A DNA stretch of 64,000 nt, taken from Metabacillus mangrovi (GTDB lineage Bacteria; Bacillota; Bacilli; Bacillales; Bacillaceae). The notes beneath the pieces were generated by a model. It saw only the letters and a list, made by a program, of their open reading frames with translations, had not been told where the DNA came from and made no database searches. Positions 25,382-33,749 of this stretch are shown here, in pieces (the stretch's first letter is position 1; every line of letters begins with the position of its first letter). The stretch lies in the NCBI RefSeq assembly GCF_009711125.1, contig NZ_WMIB01000001.1, forward strand, positions 310,001 through 374,000, given 5' to 3'. Made by a program: the position numbers and the translations under genes.

Positions 25382-27988
25382 ATGTCAGAAAAATATCAAA
25401 GTCGTGAAGAGCGAAGAAGATCTTCTAAACCAGCCAGAAAAAAAAGCGGCCGTAAAAATGGCCCGCTGTGGAAAAAAATCGCCGTAGGCATTCTTGCGGC
25501 ATGCGTGATTCTCATGATCGCCGGAGGAGTCGCATTTGGTGTGATGGTGGCAAAATCCCCTTCTCTTGACCAGGAAAAACTGAAATCCATCTACACATCC
25601 AAAGTTTATGATAAAGACGGAAACGAAATATTTGAGATCGGCGGAGAAGAAAAAAGAACGTACGTCCCTTATAAGGATATACCTGAGAACGTTGAGAACG
25701 CCTTTCTTGCTACGGAGGATGCCCGTTTCTACGAGCACAGCGGCGTCGACTTCATCAGACTTGGCGGAGCCGTTATCGCCAACCTGAAAGAAGGCTTCGG
25801 GACACAGGGCGGCAGCACCATCAGCCAGCAGGTCATTAAAAACTACCTGCTGACGAACGAAAAGTCGGTTGAACGGAAAGTCCAGGAAGTATGGCTCGCC
25901 TTCCAGCTTGAGCGTAAATTCAGCAAGCAGGAAATTATGGAGCTGTATCTGAACAAGCTGTACTACACCGGCAACACATACGGAATTGGAAAAGCAGCCG
26001 AAAATTTCTATGGAAAAGAAGTAAAAGATCTCACCCTTGATGAAGCAGCGATGCTTGCCGGAATGGTCAAGGCTCCGAACAACTATAACCCGAGGGTGGA
26101 GCCGGAGCGGGCAAAAAATCGCCGCGATACCGTCCTTACTCTCATGGTTGAGCACGGCTTCATTACTTCAGAGGAAGCAGATCAGGCAAAACAAGTGGAT
26201 GTCACCGCTGCCCTTGTAAAACCGAAGGAAGATAGCAATCCATATAAAGCATTTGTTGAAAAAATCACAAGCGAAATTAAAAGCAAGACAGATGTAGAAG
26301 TCAGTTCAGCCGGCCTGAAAATCTATACGAGCATTGATCCTGATGCTCAAAAGTATGTAAACTCCATCATGGCGGGTGAAGTGATCAACCTTCCGGATAG
26401 TGAGGAGTTCCAGACCGGTTTGACTTTGACGAATACCCAGACTGGTGAGATCAGGGCGCTCGGCGGACGTGGCCCGCAGGCTGATTTCAATTACGCCATC
26501 CAGCCAAAACGTTCTCCGGGTTCGACGATTAAGCCCGTGCTTGATTACGGACCGGCGGTCGAATACTTAAAATGGTCAACCCATCATCAGATTGTTGATG
26601 AAAAGCATGAATATTCAAACGGCAAGTCTTTCAGAAACTTCGGTGACAGGTATTATGGAAAGGTTTCAATCCGTGAAGCCCTGAAGAAGTCAATGAATAC
26701 GCCTGCTGTTAAAACGCTTAATGAAGTAGGCCTGGACAAAGCAAAGGAATTTGCTCTCGGTCTCGGGATGCCGAGCGAAGAATTTTATGAATCATCCGCG
26801 ATCGGCGGCTATGACCATGTCTCCAGCATGCACATGGCCGGTGCATACAGCGCATTCGGCAACGGAGGATTCTACATAGAACCGCACGTTGTAAAATCCG
26901 TTGAATACCAGGATGGTACAAAGATGGATCTTGCACCGGAACCGAAGGCGGCTATGAAGGATTCCACAGCATTTATGGTTACCGACATGCTAAGAGATGT
27001 GCTTGAACCGGGCGGAACCGGTGCAGCAGCCAATGTACCCGGACTGGATATCGCCGGTAAATCAGGTACATCCAATAATTCAAAAGATTCCTGGTTCGTT
27101 GGCTATACCCCTTCTGCCACGCTTTCCGTATGGACTGGAAAAGATCAGGGGCTGAGTGATACAGAGGACGATATGGCAAGGAAAATTTTCAAATCTGTGC
27201 TCTCAAAAACGTCTTCTGATGATTCCAGATTTAAAAAGCCGGCAAGCGTTTCAGAAGTTGAAGTACTGACAGGATCAGATCCGGCTGTAAAAGCGGGTCC
27301 ATATACTCCGGAAAGCAAAAAGACAACCGAGTATTTCGTTAAAGGAACAGAGCCAAATGAGGAGTCAAATCAATTCCAGCAGCCAGAGGAAGAGGAAGAA
27401 CCTGAGGAAGAAAAACCGGCAGCTGAAAAACCTTCCGGCTTATCGGTCAACTATGATCAGGCTTCCAATGTAATTAATGTTTCCTGGGATGGCCAGGAAG
27501 GCGTTACATTCGAAGTCGCTCTATCACAGGATGGCGGTCCTTCCCAAACGGCAACGAGCACAAAAGGAACAAGCTTCTCTGTTTCGGGCCCTCAGCCAGG
27601 ATCAACGTACCAATTCCTGGTTACAGCTGTAAGTGACAGTGATGGATCCAGAAGCGAGCCTGCCGCTGCTTCGATTACAGTACCGGCAGCTCAAGAACCT
27701 CCTGCAGAAGATGGACAGAATCCGGAAGAGCCTCCTCCGGCAGACGGGGGCGGAAATGAAGGACAAGAACCTCCTGCTGGAGAAGAACCCCCTCCAACCG
27801 AACCTCCTGCTGACGGCGGAGATGGCGGCCAGGACGATGGAGGCCAAGGCGGCGGAGGCCAGGATGACGGCCAGCCTGATCAGCCTGAACAGCCCGGAAC
27901 CCCTCCTCCCGGCCAGGATGGAACCGGTGGTACTGGCGGTAACGGCGGTACAGGCGAATCAGATGATGACGGTGGAGACGACGATTAA
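25382..27988 (+). CDS. ponA: PonA, class A penicillin-binding protein 1 (PBP1A/1B)
   Basis: A bifunctional peptidoglycan synthase of 868 residues. A basic cytosolic N-terminus is followed by one membrane anchor (about 37-60). The glycosyltransferase (GT51) domain shows ATEDARFYEHSG near 110 and GGSTISQQVIKN near 142. The transpeptidase domain has the serine motif STIK near 380, SMN in KKSMNTPAVK and KSGT near 559. A fibronectin type III-like domain (about 685-770) precedes a roughly 100-residue tail rich in Gly, Pro, Asp and Glu. The ATG at 25382 is chosen because AAAGG precedes it and the cytosolic MSEKYQSREERRR start is typical. Confidence 0.96.
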   Translation: MSEKYQSREERRRSSKPARKKSGRKNGPLWKKIAVGILAACVILMIAGGVAFGVMVAKSPSLDQEKLKSIYTSKVYDKDGNEIFEIGGEEKRTYVPYKDIPENVENAFLATEDARFYEHSGVDFIRLGGAVIANLKEGFGTQGGSTISQQVIKNYLLTNEKSVERKVQEVWLAFQLERKFSKQEIMELYLNKLYYTGNTYGIGKAAENFYGKEVKDLTLDEAAMLAGMVKAPNNYNPRVEPERAKNRRDTVLTLMVEHGFITSEEADQAKQVDVTAALVKPKEDSNPYKAFVEKITSEIKSKTDVEVSSAGLKIYTSIDPDAQKYVNSIMAGEVINLPDSEEFQTGLTLTNTQTGEIRALGGRGPQADFNYAIQPKRSPGSTIKPVLDYGPAVEYLKWSTHHQIVDEKHEYSNGKSFRNFGDRYYGKVSIREALKKSMNTPAVKTLNEVGLDKAKEFALGLGMPSEEFYESSAIGGYDHVSSMHMAGAYSAFGNGGFYIEPHVVKSVEYQDGTKMDLAPEPKAAMKDSTAFMVTDMLRDVLEPGGTGAAANVPGLDIAGKSGTSNNSKDSWFVGYTPSATLSVWTGKDQGLSDTEDDMARKIFKSVLSKTSSDDSRFKKPASVSEVEVLTGSDPAVKAGPYTPESKKTTEYFVKGTEPNEESNQFQQPEEEEEPEEEKPAAEKPSGLSVNYDQASNVINVSWDGQEGVTFEVALSQDGGPSQTATSTKGTSFSVSGPQPGSTYQFLVTAVSDSDGSRSEPAAASITVPAAQEPPAEDGQNPEEPPPADGGGNEGQEPPAGEEPPPTEPPADGGDGGQDDGGQGGGGQDDGQPDQPEQPGTPPPGQDGTGGTGGNGGTGESDDDGGDDD

Positions 27989-28000
27989 TAGACGATTTAA

Positions 28001-28040
28001 AGAGACCAGCCGGCGACAAGATCCGGCTGGTCTCTTTTTT
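28001..28040 (+). terminator. intrinsic terminator after ponA
   Basis: A perfect 13-bp stem, AGAGACCAGCCGG / CCGGCTGGTCTCT, is followed by TTTTT. The following 190 bases up to the ypoC terminator contain nothing I can support. Confidence 0.95.
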
Positions 28041-28233
28041 ACGGCTGATGGAGAACCATACAGCAGTTAGATACAGCTGCTTCCCATCTGGGTACCGGCA
28101 TGCCGAAGTGAACCAGGATGGGCGGGAATGTTTGCAATTTTGCTTTGCTGGTATTCCGTATGCAGCACTGTGCTATCTACTATCCGCTATAGGAAATCTG
28201 TGTCTGACCTGCAAGATCCGTTCCATAACACAC

Positions 28234-28260
28234 AAAAAAACCCCGCCTTCGCGGGGTTTT
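28234..28260 (-). terminator. intrinsic terminator after ypoC
   Basis: The 10-bp stem AAAACCCCGC / GCGGGGTTTT, overlapping the ypoC stop codon, continues into a T run on the minus strand. The symmetrical ends could also stop plus-strand transcripts. Confidence 0.9.
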
Positions 28261-28774
28261 ACTTGTATTTTGACATGGCCATTTTTTTCAAATAGAGCTT
28301 TTCAAGCTCTGTAACGAGCTGGTTCAGCTGAATAAAGGAATGAAACTGAAGCGGATTTTCTTTTATATAGCCCAGCCTTTCCCGCAAATTGAGCGGTTCG
28401 GTGCCGAGATTTGGCGGTTCTTTTTGAAGGGAGGATACCGGCTGGCCGCCGGCCCAGTGCAAGCAGGCGATAAACAGGCAGAATAAGCGGCCCGTCAGCT
28501 CAGGAGAGGCTTTTCCCCGCTCCTGTCTGAATCTGTCCTCCTGCCTCGCTGACACGTCCCTGCAGTACCCGAAAAGAAGCGGGACGGTATGCTCGTGATG
28601 CTTCCAGGGGCTGTAGGAAACGAATTTGTTTTCAGACTGCAGGACGTCAAATAGGAGAGGAAAGTCAGGAAGGATTTCTTCCGGCTTTTTATTAAGATCT
28701 GTATACCACACGTTCAGCGGCTGCAGAACCGGAAGCTGAAAGGAATCGGGCACGCTGAAAACGTCATTTGGCAT
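28259..28774 (-). CDS. ypoC: YpoC-family protein
   Basis: A 171-residue soluble protein of the YpoC family, found next to nth in Bacillus. Conserved-looking pieces are PLNVWYTDLNKKPEEIL near the N-terminus, PWKHHEHTVPLLFGYC, and LRERLGYIKENPLQFHSF near the C-terminus. Function unknown. Its start overlaps the nth end by 11 bases, so translation is coupled and the gene is the last of the asnS-dnaD-nth-ypoC unit. Confidence 0.85.
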   Translation of the reverse strand: MPNDVFSVPDSFQLPVLQPLNVWYTDLNKKPEEILPDFPLLFDVLQSENKFVSYSPWKHHEHTVPLLFGYCRDVSARQEDRFRQERGKASPELTGRLFCLFIACLHWAGGQPVSSLQKEPPNLGTEPLNLRERLGYIKENPLQFHSFIQLNQLVTELEKLYLKKMAMSKYK

Positions 28775-29429
28775 ACTGGATGAGCCCCTTCTTCATTCTT
28801 TTGCTTCCCTCTCTGCACAGATCAAACAGCGGGCATTCGCCGCATTTTGGAGCCTGGGCTTTACAGTGGTAACGGCCGAAGAAAATCATCCGGTGATGGG
28901 TATCCGACCATTCCTCTGCAGGGATTTTCTTCATCAGCGTCTTCTCGACCTCAAGTACAGAGTCTTTCCATCTGCAGAATCCGAGTCTTTTCGAGACCCG
29001 TTCGACGTGGGTGTCCACTGCAATCGCAGGGATCCCAAAAGCAACTGAAACAACGACATTGGCTGTTTTCCTGCCTACACCCGGAAGCTTCACCAGTTCA
29101 TCGCGGTCCTTGGGCACCTCTCCGTTGTACTCTTCCAGAAGAAGCGCACACAAATTGCGGATGTTTTTTGCTTTATTCCGGTACAGTCCGATAGACCGGA
29201 TGTCTTCCTGAAGCTCCTCAAGCGTCACTGCGAGATAATCCTCTGGTGTCTTGTACTTTTGAAACAGATTTTTTGTCACCCTGTTGACGAGTGCGTCCGT
29301 ACATTGGGCGGAGAGTGCAACCGCAATTACCAGCTCAAAAGGATTCTCATGAACCAACTCGCAGTGTGCCTCCGGAAAGAGCTCCCCCATTTGATCCAAT
29401 GCTCTTCTTATTTGGGTTTTAGTCAGCAT
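28764..29429 (-). CDS. nth: Nth, endonuclease III (DNA glycosylase/AP lyase)
   Basis: A base-excision repair enzyme of 221 residues that removes oxidised pyrimidines and nicks at abasic sites. The helix-hairpin-helix LPGVGRKTANVV carries the catalytic Lys, and VDTHVERVS carries the catalytic Asp. The 4Fe-4S cluster is the C-terminal C-x6-C-x2-C-x5-C (CKAQAPKCGECPLFDLC). It follows dnaD by 15 bases on the same strand. Confidence 0.97.
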   Translation of the reverse strand: MLTKTQIRRALDQMGELFPEAHCELVHENPFELVIAVALSAQCTDALVNRVTKNLFQKYKTPEDYLAVTLEELQEDIRSIGLYRNKAKNIRNLCALLLEEYNGEVPKDRDELVKLPGVGRKTANVVVSVAFGIPAIAVDTHVERVSKRLGFCRWKDSVLEVEKTLMKKIPAEEWSDTHHRMIFFGRYHCKAQAPKCGECPLFDLCREGSKRMKKGLIQYAK

Positions 29430-29444
29430 ACCAGAACCTACCTT

Positions 29445-30137
29445 CTAATTTTCAAGCCAGTTATAGAAAGGAACTTTGCGCTGATAAGGTTCACTTGCTG
29501 CATCAGCAGCCGGCTTGCTTTTTCCCTGCGCATAGCGGAACTGTCTTGAACTTTGTTTCGCCTGTTCAATTGTTTTTATCCCCTTGCGTTTCCATTCAAA
29601 CAGGATGCGGTCTATATAGCGGAAATTAAGCTTGCCAGAAATAACGGATTCCCTTAAGGCAGCTTTAATAATTTCATGGTCGTGATGATCCTGGTCCATC
29701 CAGATTCCAAGCGTCTCACATTCAAATGGGGATAGCGGCCTGCCGAATTCCTGTTCGAATACTGTGTACAGGCTCTCATCCGTAATTTCCGGTTCGCATT
29801 CCTGCTGCTCAGGCACCGTTAAAAAGCGGAAGAGCTTATCCCAAAGCGGTTCAAGGGTATACTTTTCATACCCTACCTCCTGCTCCTCGATCTTTAGGAA
29901 CCCGCGCTGAATCAATCCTCTCAGCATCATGGAGCAGTCTGGAGAAGAAGATGACATTCTGCCTGACAGTTCATCCGGTGTGGGAAACGGATTTCCCTGC
30001 TGAATAAACAGCTGAACCTGAAGCAAAAGGATCATTTCAGGCTCAAGCAGTCCAAGCTTCGGATAATTAAGGAGCAGAACTGCGGGGAGGCTGACTGACC
30101 CTTCCATTTGCATAGAGATGAATTGTTCTTTTTTCAT
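29445..30137 (-). CDS. dnaD: DnaD, replication initiation/restart primosome protein
   Basis: A component of the DnaB-DnaD-DnaI helicase loading cascade, 230 residues. The N-terminal winged-helix oligomerisation domain (about 1-100) includes LLLNYPKLGLLEPEMILLLQ. The C-terminal DnaD domain has FGRPLSPFECETLGIWMD and the YIDRILFEWKRKGI motif needed for DNA binding. The ATG at 30137 follows AAAGGAGGGGG and gives the family length (232 in B. subtilis). Confidence 0.96.
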   Translation of the reverse strand: MKKEQFISMQMEGSVSLPAVLLLNYPKLGLLEPEMILLLQVQLFIQQGNPFPTPDELSGRMSSSSPDCSMMLRGLIQRGFLKIEEQEVGYEKYTLEPLWDKLFRFLTVPEQQECEPEITDESLYTVFEQEFGRPLSPFECETLGIWMDQDHHDHEIIKAALRESVISGKLNFRYIDRILFEWKRKGIKTIEQAKQSSRQFRYAQGKSKPAADAASEPYQRKVPFYNWLEN

Positions 30138-30204
30138 GCAGTCCCCCTCCTTTCTCTTTTTTTCACAGCGCTCAGGCTGCATGTATAAAGGCCTTCATTG
30201 GCTG

Positions 30205-30230
30205 AAAAAAGTCTCCAATCATGGAGACTT
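30205..30230 (-). terminator. intrinsic terminator after asnS
   Basis: The 9-bp stem AAGTCTCCA / TGGAGACTT is followed by T residues on the minus strand. It separates asnS from dnaD, so dnaD expression needs read-through or its own start signal. Confidence 0.85.
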
Positions 30231-30244
30231 CGCTTCATTGTGCA

Positions 30245-31537
30245 TTATGGGTATAAGCGATTAAGAAGTCTTGGGAACGGAATGGATTCGCGGACATGTT
30301 CCACTCCGCTGATCCATGCTACTGTCCGTTCAAGGCCCAAACCGAAGCCTGAGTGAGGAACAGAGCCGTATTTACGAAGTTCAAGGTACCATTTGTATGC
30401 TTCATTTTCAAGACCATGCTCTTCAAGTCTCTGCTTCAGCAGCTCCTGGTCATGGATTCTTTCTGATCCGCCGATAATTTCCCCGTACCCTTCAGGGGCA
30501 ATCAGGTCTGCACACAGCACAACATCCTCGCGGTCTTTTGCAGGCTGCATATAAAACGGCTTGAGCGATGTAGGGTAATGCGTGATGAATACCGGCATGT
30601 CAAAGCTTTCAGCGATGGCGGTTTCATGCGGCGCACCGAAATCATCACCCCATTTAATATCATCGAAGCCTTTTTCATGGAGCATTTTAAGAGCCTCATC
30701 GTATGTGATCCTCGGGAACGGCGCTTTAATTTTCTCCAGCTTCTCTGTATCTCTTCCCAGCACGCCGAGCTCTAAGCGGCAGTTTTCCAGTACGCTTTGA
30801 ACGATAAAGGAGACATAGTTTTCCTGTACGATCAGATTGTCCTCAAATTCATAAAAAGCCATTTCCGGTTCGATCATCCAGAATTCGATAAGATGGCGGC
30901 GTGTTTTGGATTTCTCGGCACGGAACGTCGGTCCAAAAGAAAACACCTTTCCGAGTGCCATGGCAGCTGCCTCCATATAAAGCTGTCCGCTTTGGGACAG
31001 ATAAGCATCTTCATCGAAATATTTTGTATGGAACAGTTCGGATGTGCCTTCAGGCGCACTTCCGGTAAGGATTGGAGGATCTACTTTGGCAAATCCTTCT
31101 TTGTTGAAAAATTCGTAGGTCGCCCGGATAATTTCATTCCGGATCTTCATCACGCTGTGCTGGCGTTTGGATCTGAGCCATAGATGGCGGTGGTCCATCA
31201 GAAACTCCGTACCGTGCTCTTTAGGCGTGATCGGATAATCCACAGCTTCGTGGATCACTTCTACATTCGTGACTCCCATTTCAAATCCGAACGGAGACCG
31301 CTCGTCTTCCCGGATGATTCCAGTAACATATACAGATGTTTCCTGGGTCACAGACTTTGCCTTTTGAAAAATTTCTTCGGAAACTTCAGCCTTGACTACG
31401 ACTCCCTGCATAAAACCTGTTCCGTCCCTGAGCTGCAAAAAAGCAATCTTGCCGCTGGAGCGTTTATTGGCGATCCAGGCACCGATCGTGACTTCTTTTC
31501 CTGTATATTGGCTTACTTGAGATATAGTTGTTTTCAC
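30245..31537 (-). CDS. asnS: AsnS, asparaginyl-tRNA synthetase
   Basis: A class IIb aminoacyl-tRNA synthetase of 430 residues. An N-terminal OB-fold anticodon-binding domain (about 1-110, [23 protein letters not shown]) precedes the catalytic core: motif 2 [22 protein letters not shown] and motif 3 [13 protein letters not shown]. The start is GTG, nine bases after GGAGGG. The leader is short, with no T-box elements. Confidence 0.97.
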   Translation of the reverse strand: MKTTISQVSQYTGKEVTIGAWIANKRSSGKIAFLQLRDGTGFMQGVVVKAEVSEEIFQKAKSVTQETSVYVTGIIREDERSPFGFEMGVTNVEVIHEAVDYPITPKEHGTEFLMDHRHLWLRSKRQHSVMKIRNEIIRATYEFFNKEGFAKVDPPILTGSAPEGTSELFHTKYFDEDAYLSQSGQLYMEAAAMALGKVFSFGPTFRAEKSKTRRHLIEFWMIEPEMAFYEFEDNLIVQENYVSFIVQSVLENCRLELGVLGRDTEKLEKIKAPFPRITYDEALKMLHEKGFDDIKWGDDFGAPHETAIAESFDMPVFITHYPTSLKPFYMQPAKDREDVVLCADLIAPEGYGEIIGGSERIHDQELLKQRLEEHGLENEAYKWYLELRKYGSVPHSGFGLGLERTVAWISGVEHVRESIPFPRLLNRLYP

Positions 31538-31583
31538 TTCAAAATTCCCTCCACGGACCCTTGTCCGAATATGTATGTTTTTT

Positions 31584-31613
31584 ATTATACTAACGGCAGG
31601 ATGAGCAGGTCAA
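31584..31613 (-). promoter_or_regulatory. sigma-A promoter of asnS
   Basis: TTGACC, an 18-base spacer and TATAAT on the minus strand lie about 50 bases before the GTG of asnS, directly after the aspB terminator. Confidence 0.8.
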
Positions 31614-31628
31614 TACGGTGCTGCCATT

Positions 31629-31655
31629 AAAAAAGGGCGGCGCGTACACCGCCCT
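31629..31655 (-). terminator. intrinsic terminator after aspB
   Basis: The stem AGGGCGG / CCGCCCT with an eight-base loop is followed by T residues on the minus strand, five bases after the aspB stop. Confidence 0.88.
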
Positions 31656-31659
31656 CCTT

Positions 31660-32844
31660 TTATGCTTGATGGTTCTCCATATACCTGCTGATTCTGGCAA
31701 GCGCTTCTGTTAACTGATCCTGGGATGTAGCGTAGGACAGACGTACGTGATCAGGAGAACCGAAGCCTGATCCCGGGACGAGCGCTACTTTTTCTTCTGA
31801 AAGGAGCGCTTCAACGAACGCGTCCACTGATTCATGCCCGGTAGCTCTAGCTGCTTCACTTGCATTTGCGAACAGGTAAAAGGCTCCCTGCGGCTTGATG
31901 CATCGGAATCCCGGTATTTTTTCAAGCAGCGCATGCGTCTGATCCAGTCTGTTTTCAAACGATTTGCGCATGTCCTCAACAGGCTCCTGAGATCCCCTGT
32001 AAGCTTCGATTGCCCCGTACTGGGCCATAGAAGCCGGATTGGATGTACTGTGGCTTGCGAGGTTCGTCATGGCGCTGATGATCTCTTTCGGCCCTGCAGC
32101 ATAACCGATTCTCCATCCCGTCATGGAATGGGACTTTGAGACACCGTTGATCACGACGGTGCGTTCTTTCAGTTCAGCTGACAGCTGTGCGATGGAAAAA
32201 TGCTTCGCTTCCCCGTAAACAAGCTTTTCATAAATTTCGTCTGACACAATCAGCAGATCATGCTTGATGCATGTTTCACCAATCGCGATCAGTTCCTCCT
32301 CCGTATAAATCATCCCGGTCGGATTGCTTGGAGAATTAAGGATGAGCGCTTTCGTGCGATCGTTTGCGGCGTGGGCGATCTGCTCAGGCGTAATCTTGAA
32401 TTGCTTTTCTTCGCTGCCTTCGATAATAACCGGCTTGCCTCCGGCGAGCTTCACTTGTTCAGGATAGCTTACCCAATATGGGGATGGAACGATTACTTCG
32501 TCCCCTTCATCCAGGATCACTTGAAAAAGTGTGTACAGGGCATGCTTTGCACCCGTGCAGACAATTACTTCTGCAGGCGTATACGAAAGCCCCTGATCTT
32601 CTTTAAATTTATCGATGATGGCATCCTTCAGTTCTTTTAAGCCTCCTGAAGGCGTGTATTTTGTGTATCCCTTTTCCATGGATGCTTCCGCTGCTTTAAT
32701 GATGGCTTCCGGGGTGTTATAGTCCGGTTCTCCAGCCCCGAGGCCGATCACATCATGCCCCGCAGCCTTCAGTTCCTTTGCTTTGGCCGTAATGGCAAGT
32801 GTAGTGGATGGTGTTAAGGATGCCGCTCTTTTCGCTAATTTCAT
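31660..32844 (-). CDS. aspB: AspB, aspartate aminotransferase
   Basis: A PLP-dependent fold-type I transaminase of subfamily I-gamma, 394 residues, interconverting aspartate and oxaloacetate with glutamate/2-oxoglutarate. The PLP lysine is in NGVSKSHSMTGWRIGYAAG (near 236). Other motifs are LNSPSNPTGMIY (substrate Asn) and VSDEIYEKLVYG (cofactor Asp and Tyr). The C-terminal Arg for the carboxylate is in VRLSYATS. It follows ypmB by 14 bases. Position next to asnS couples aspartate supply with asparaginyl-tRNA formation. Confidence 0.95.
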   Translation of the reverse strand: MKLAKRAASLTPSTTLAITAKAKELKAAGHDVIGLGAGEPDYNTPEAIIKAAEASMEKGYTKYTPSGGLKELKDAIIDKFKEDQGLSYTPAEVIVCTGAKHALYTLFQVILDEGDEVIVPSPYWVSYPEQVKLAGGKPVIIEGSEEKQFKITPEQIAHAANDRTKALILNSPSNPTGMIYTEEELIAIGETCIKHDLLIVSDEIYEKLVYGEAKHFSIAQLSAELKERTVVINGVSKSHSMTGWRIGYAAGPKEIISAMTNLASHSTSNPASMAQYGAIEAYRGSQEPVEDMRKSFENRLDQTHALLEKIPGFRCIKPQGAFYLFANASEAARATGHESVDAFVEALLSEEKVALVPGSGFGSPDHVRLSYATSQDQLTEALARISRYMENHQA

Positions 32845-32858
32845 CGGGAAAATTCCTC

Positions 32859-33371
32859 CTATTTAATTGCAATATGCGCTAACATCGTACCTGATTTTGC
32901 ATCAATATAATCATATGTGTAACGGCTGTAGCTGTCGATGTATTTCACTTCCCACACAGGCACTTGCTTATTTTTCTGCGGAAGCAGCCCGAGTTTGACA
33001 CTGATCATTTTTTTCGGGGAGTATTCCTGCCTGGAGATCTTTGAAGCCCTGCTCTCTGAAATGATATCCGACAGGATCACCGTTACCGGTTTCTCTTTCA
33101 GCCTGCCAGACCTCACGAGGGAAGCCGCTTCCTTGCCGCCCGCATTCCTTCCGTAAACCGCGTATACCGGCTTGGAGTTTTCAGTGGGACCGTTAAACAC
33201 GGTGGTTTTTTCTGCCGAGACGAGTGAATCGCTGTCCAGGACTGCGGCTTCTGCCGCCTTTTTTCCGTCTTCCGTACGATGAATGCCTGCCTGTACGGCT
33301 GAGGTGACAAACCAGCCAATACCGGCGCCAGCTGCGGTGATGATCAGAATAATCAGCCATTTTTTACTCAT
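32859..33371 (-). CDS. ypmB: YpmB, PepSY-type membrane-anchored protein
   Basis: A 170-residue protein with one N-terminal membrane helix (KKWLIILIITAAGAGIGWFV) and an extracellular part that resembles tandem PepSY-like domains. The last portion VPVWEVKYIDSYSRYTYDYIDAKSGTMLAHI is the typical PepSY ending. Function unknown; PepSY domains often inhibit or regulate proteases. It lies between ypmA and aspB on the same strand, as in B. subtilis. Confidence 0.88.
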   Translation of the reverse strand: MSKKWLIILIITAAGAGIGWFVTSAVQAGIHRTEDGKKAAEAAVLDSDSLVSAEKTTVFNGPTENSKPVYAVYGRNAGGKEAASLVRSGRLKEKPVTVILSDIISESRASKISRQEYSPKKMISVKLGLLPQKNKQVPVWEVKYIDSYSRYTYDYIDAKSGTMLAHIAIK

Positions 33372-33383
33372 TATGTACTCCTG

Positions 33384-33554
33384 CTATGTACGGTAAATCG
33401 TGAATACAGCCTTGCTTTGATCCTGCTCATCGAGCGCGAGGCCAAACATCAGATTTTCCCTTTTTAATGTTCTGTTCAGGGAGTCCACGATTTTATAAAG
33501 ATCATCTGAATGCTCCACTTTTACTGTAGAAAGGATTTCAATTTTGCTTTCCAT
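33384..33554 (-). CDS. ypmA: YpmA, small conserved protein (56 aa)
   Basis: A 56-residue cytosolic protein, MESKIEILSTVKVEHSDDLY..., almost identical to B. subtilis YpmA and of the same length. Its function is unknown. A perfect AGGAGG lies before the ATG at 33554; the longer in-frame start upstream is not supported. It leads the ypmA-ypmB-aspB group. Confidence 0.93.
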   Translation of the reverse strand: MESKIEILSTVKVEHSDDLYKIVDSLNRTLKRENLMFGLALDEQDQSKAVFTIYRT

Positions 33555-33718
33555 AACAATTTCCTCCTGTACGCCACAAAAATTGTAACTAATATGTCTT
33601 CCTATTGGCGGCACAATAAGATTACAGCAGTGCAGATCGTTCTGCAGGTGGTTCCATTATAACAAGAACCGTACGATTCAGTGAAAATAATTTCTTCCTG
33701 AACCCACACCAATTTTTC

Positions 33719-33749
33719 CGGCTGAAGACAAGCTCTTCAGCCGTTTTTT
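33719..33749 (+). terminator. plus-strand-oriented terminator at the 3' end of dinG
   Basis: The 10-bp stem CGGCTGAAGA / TCTTCAGCCG with a five-base loop is followed by six T residues on the plus strand and overlaps the dinG stop codon. On the minus strand, dinG's own strand, it is followed by GAAAAA, so it does not terminate dinG. There is no plus-strand gene upstream for it to serve. Confidence 0.75.

Noticed and set aside
25385-26155. 256-residue minus-strand open frame inside ponA
   Set aside because: It is antisense to the conserved glycosyltransferase domain; a shadow of the codon bias of ponA.
31538-31628. T-box riboswitch before asnS
   Set aside because: The leader is only about 50 bases from promoter to start and contains no T-box sequence or antiterminator.
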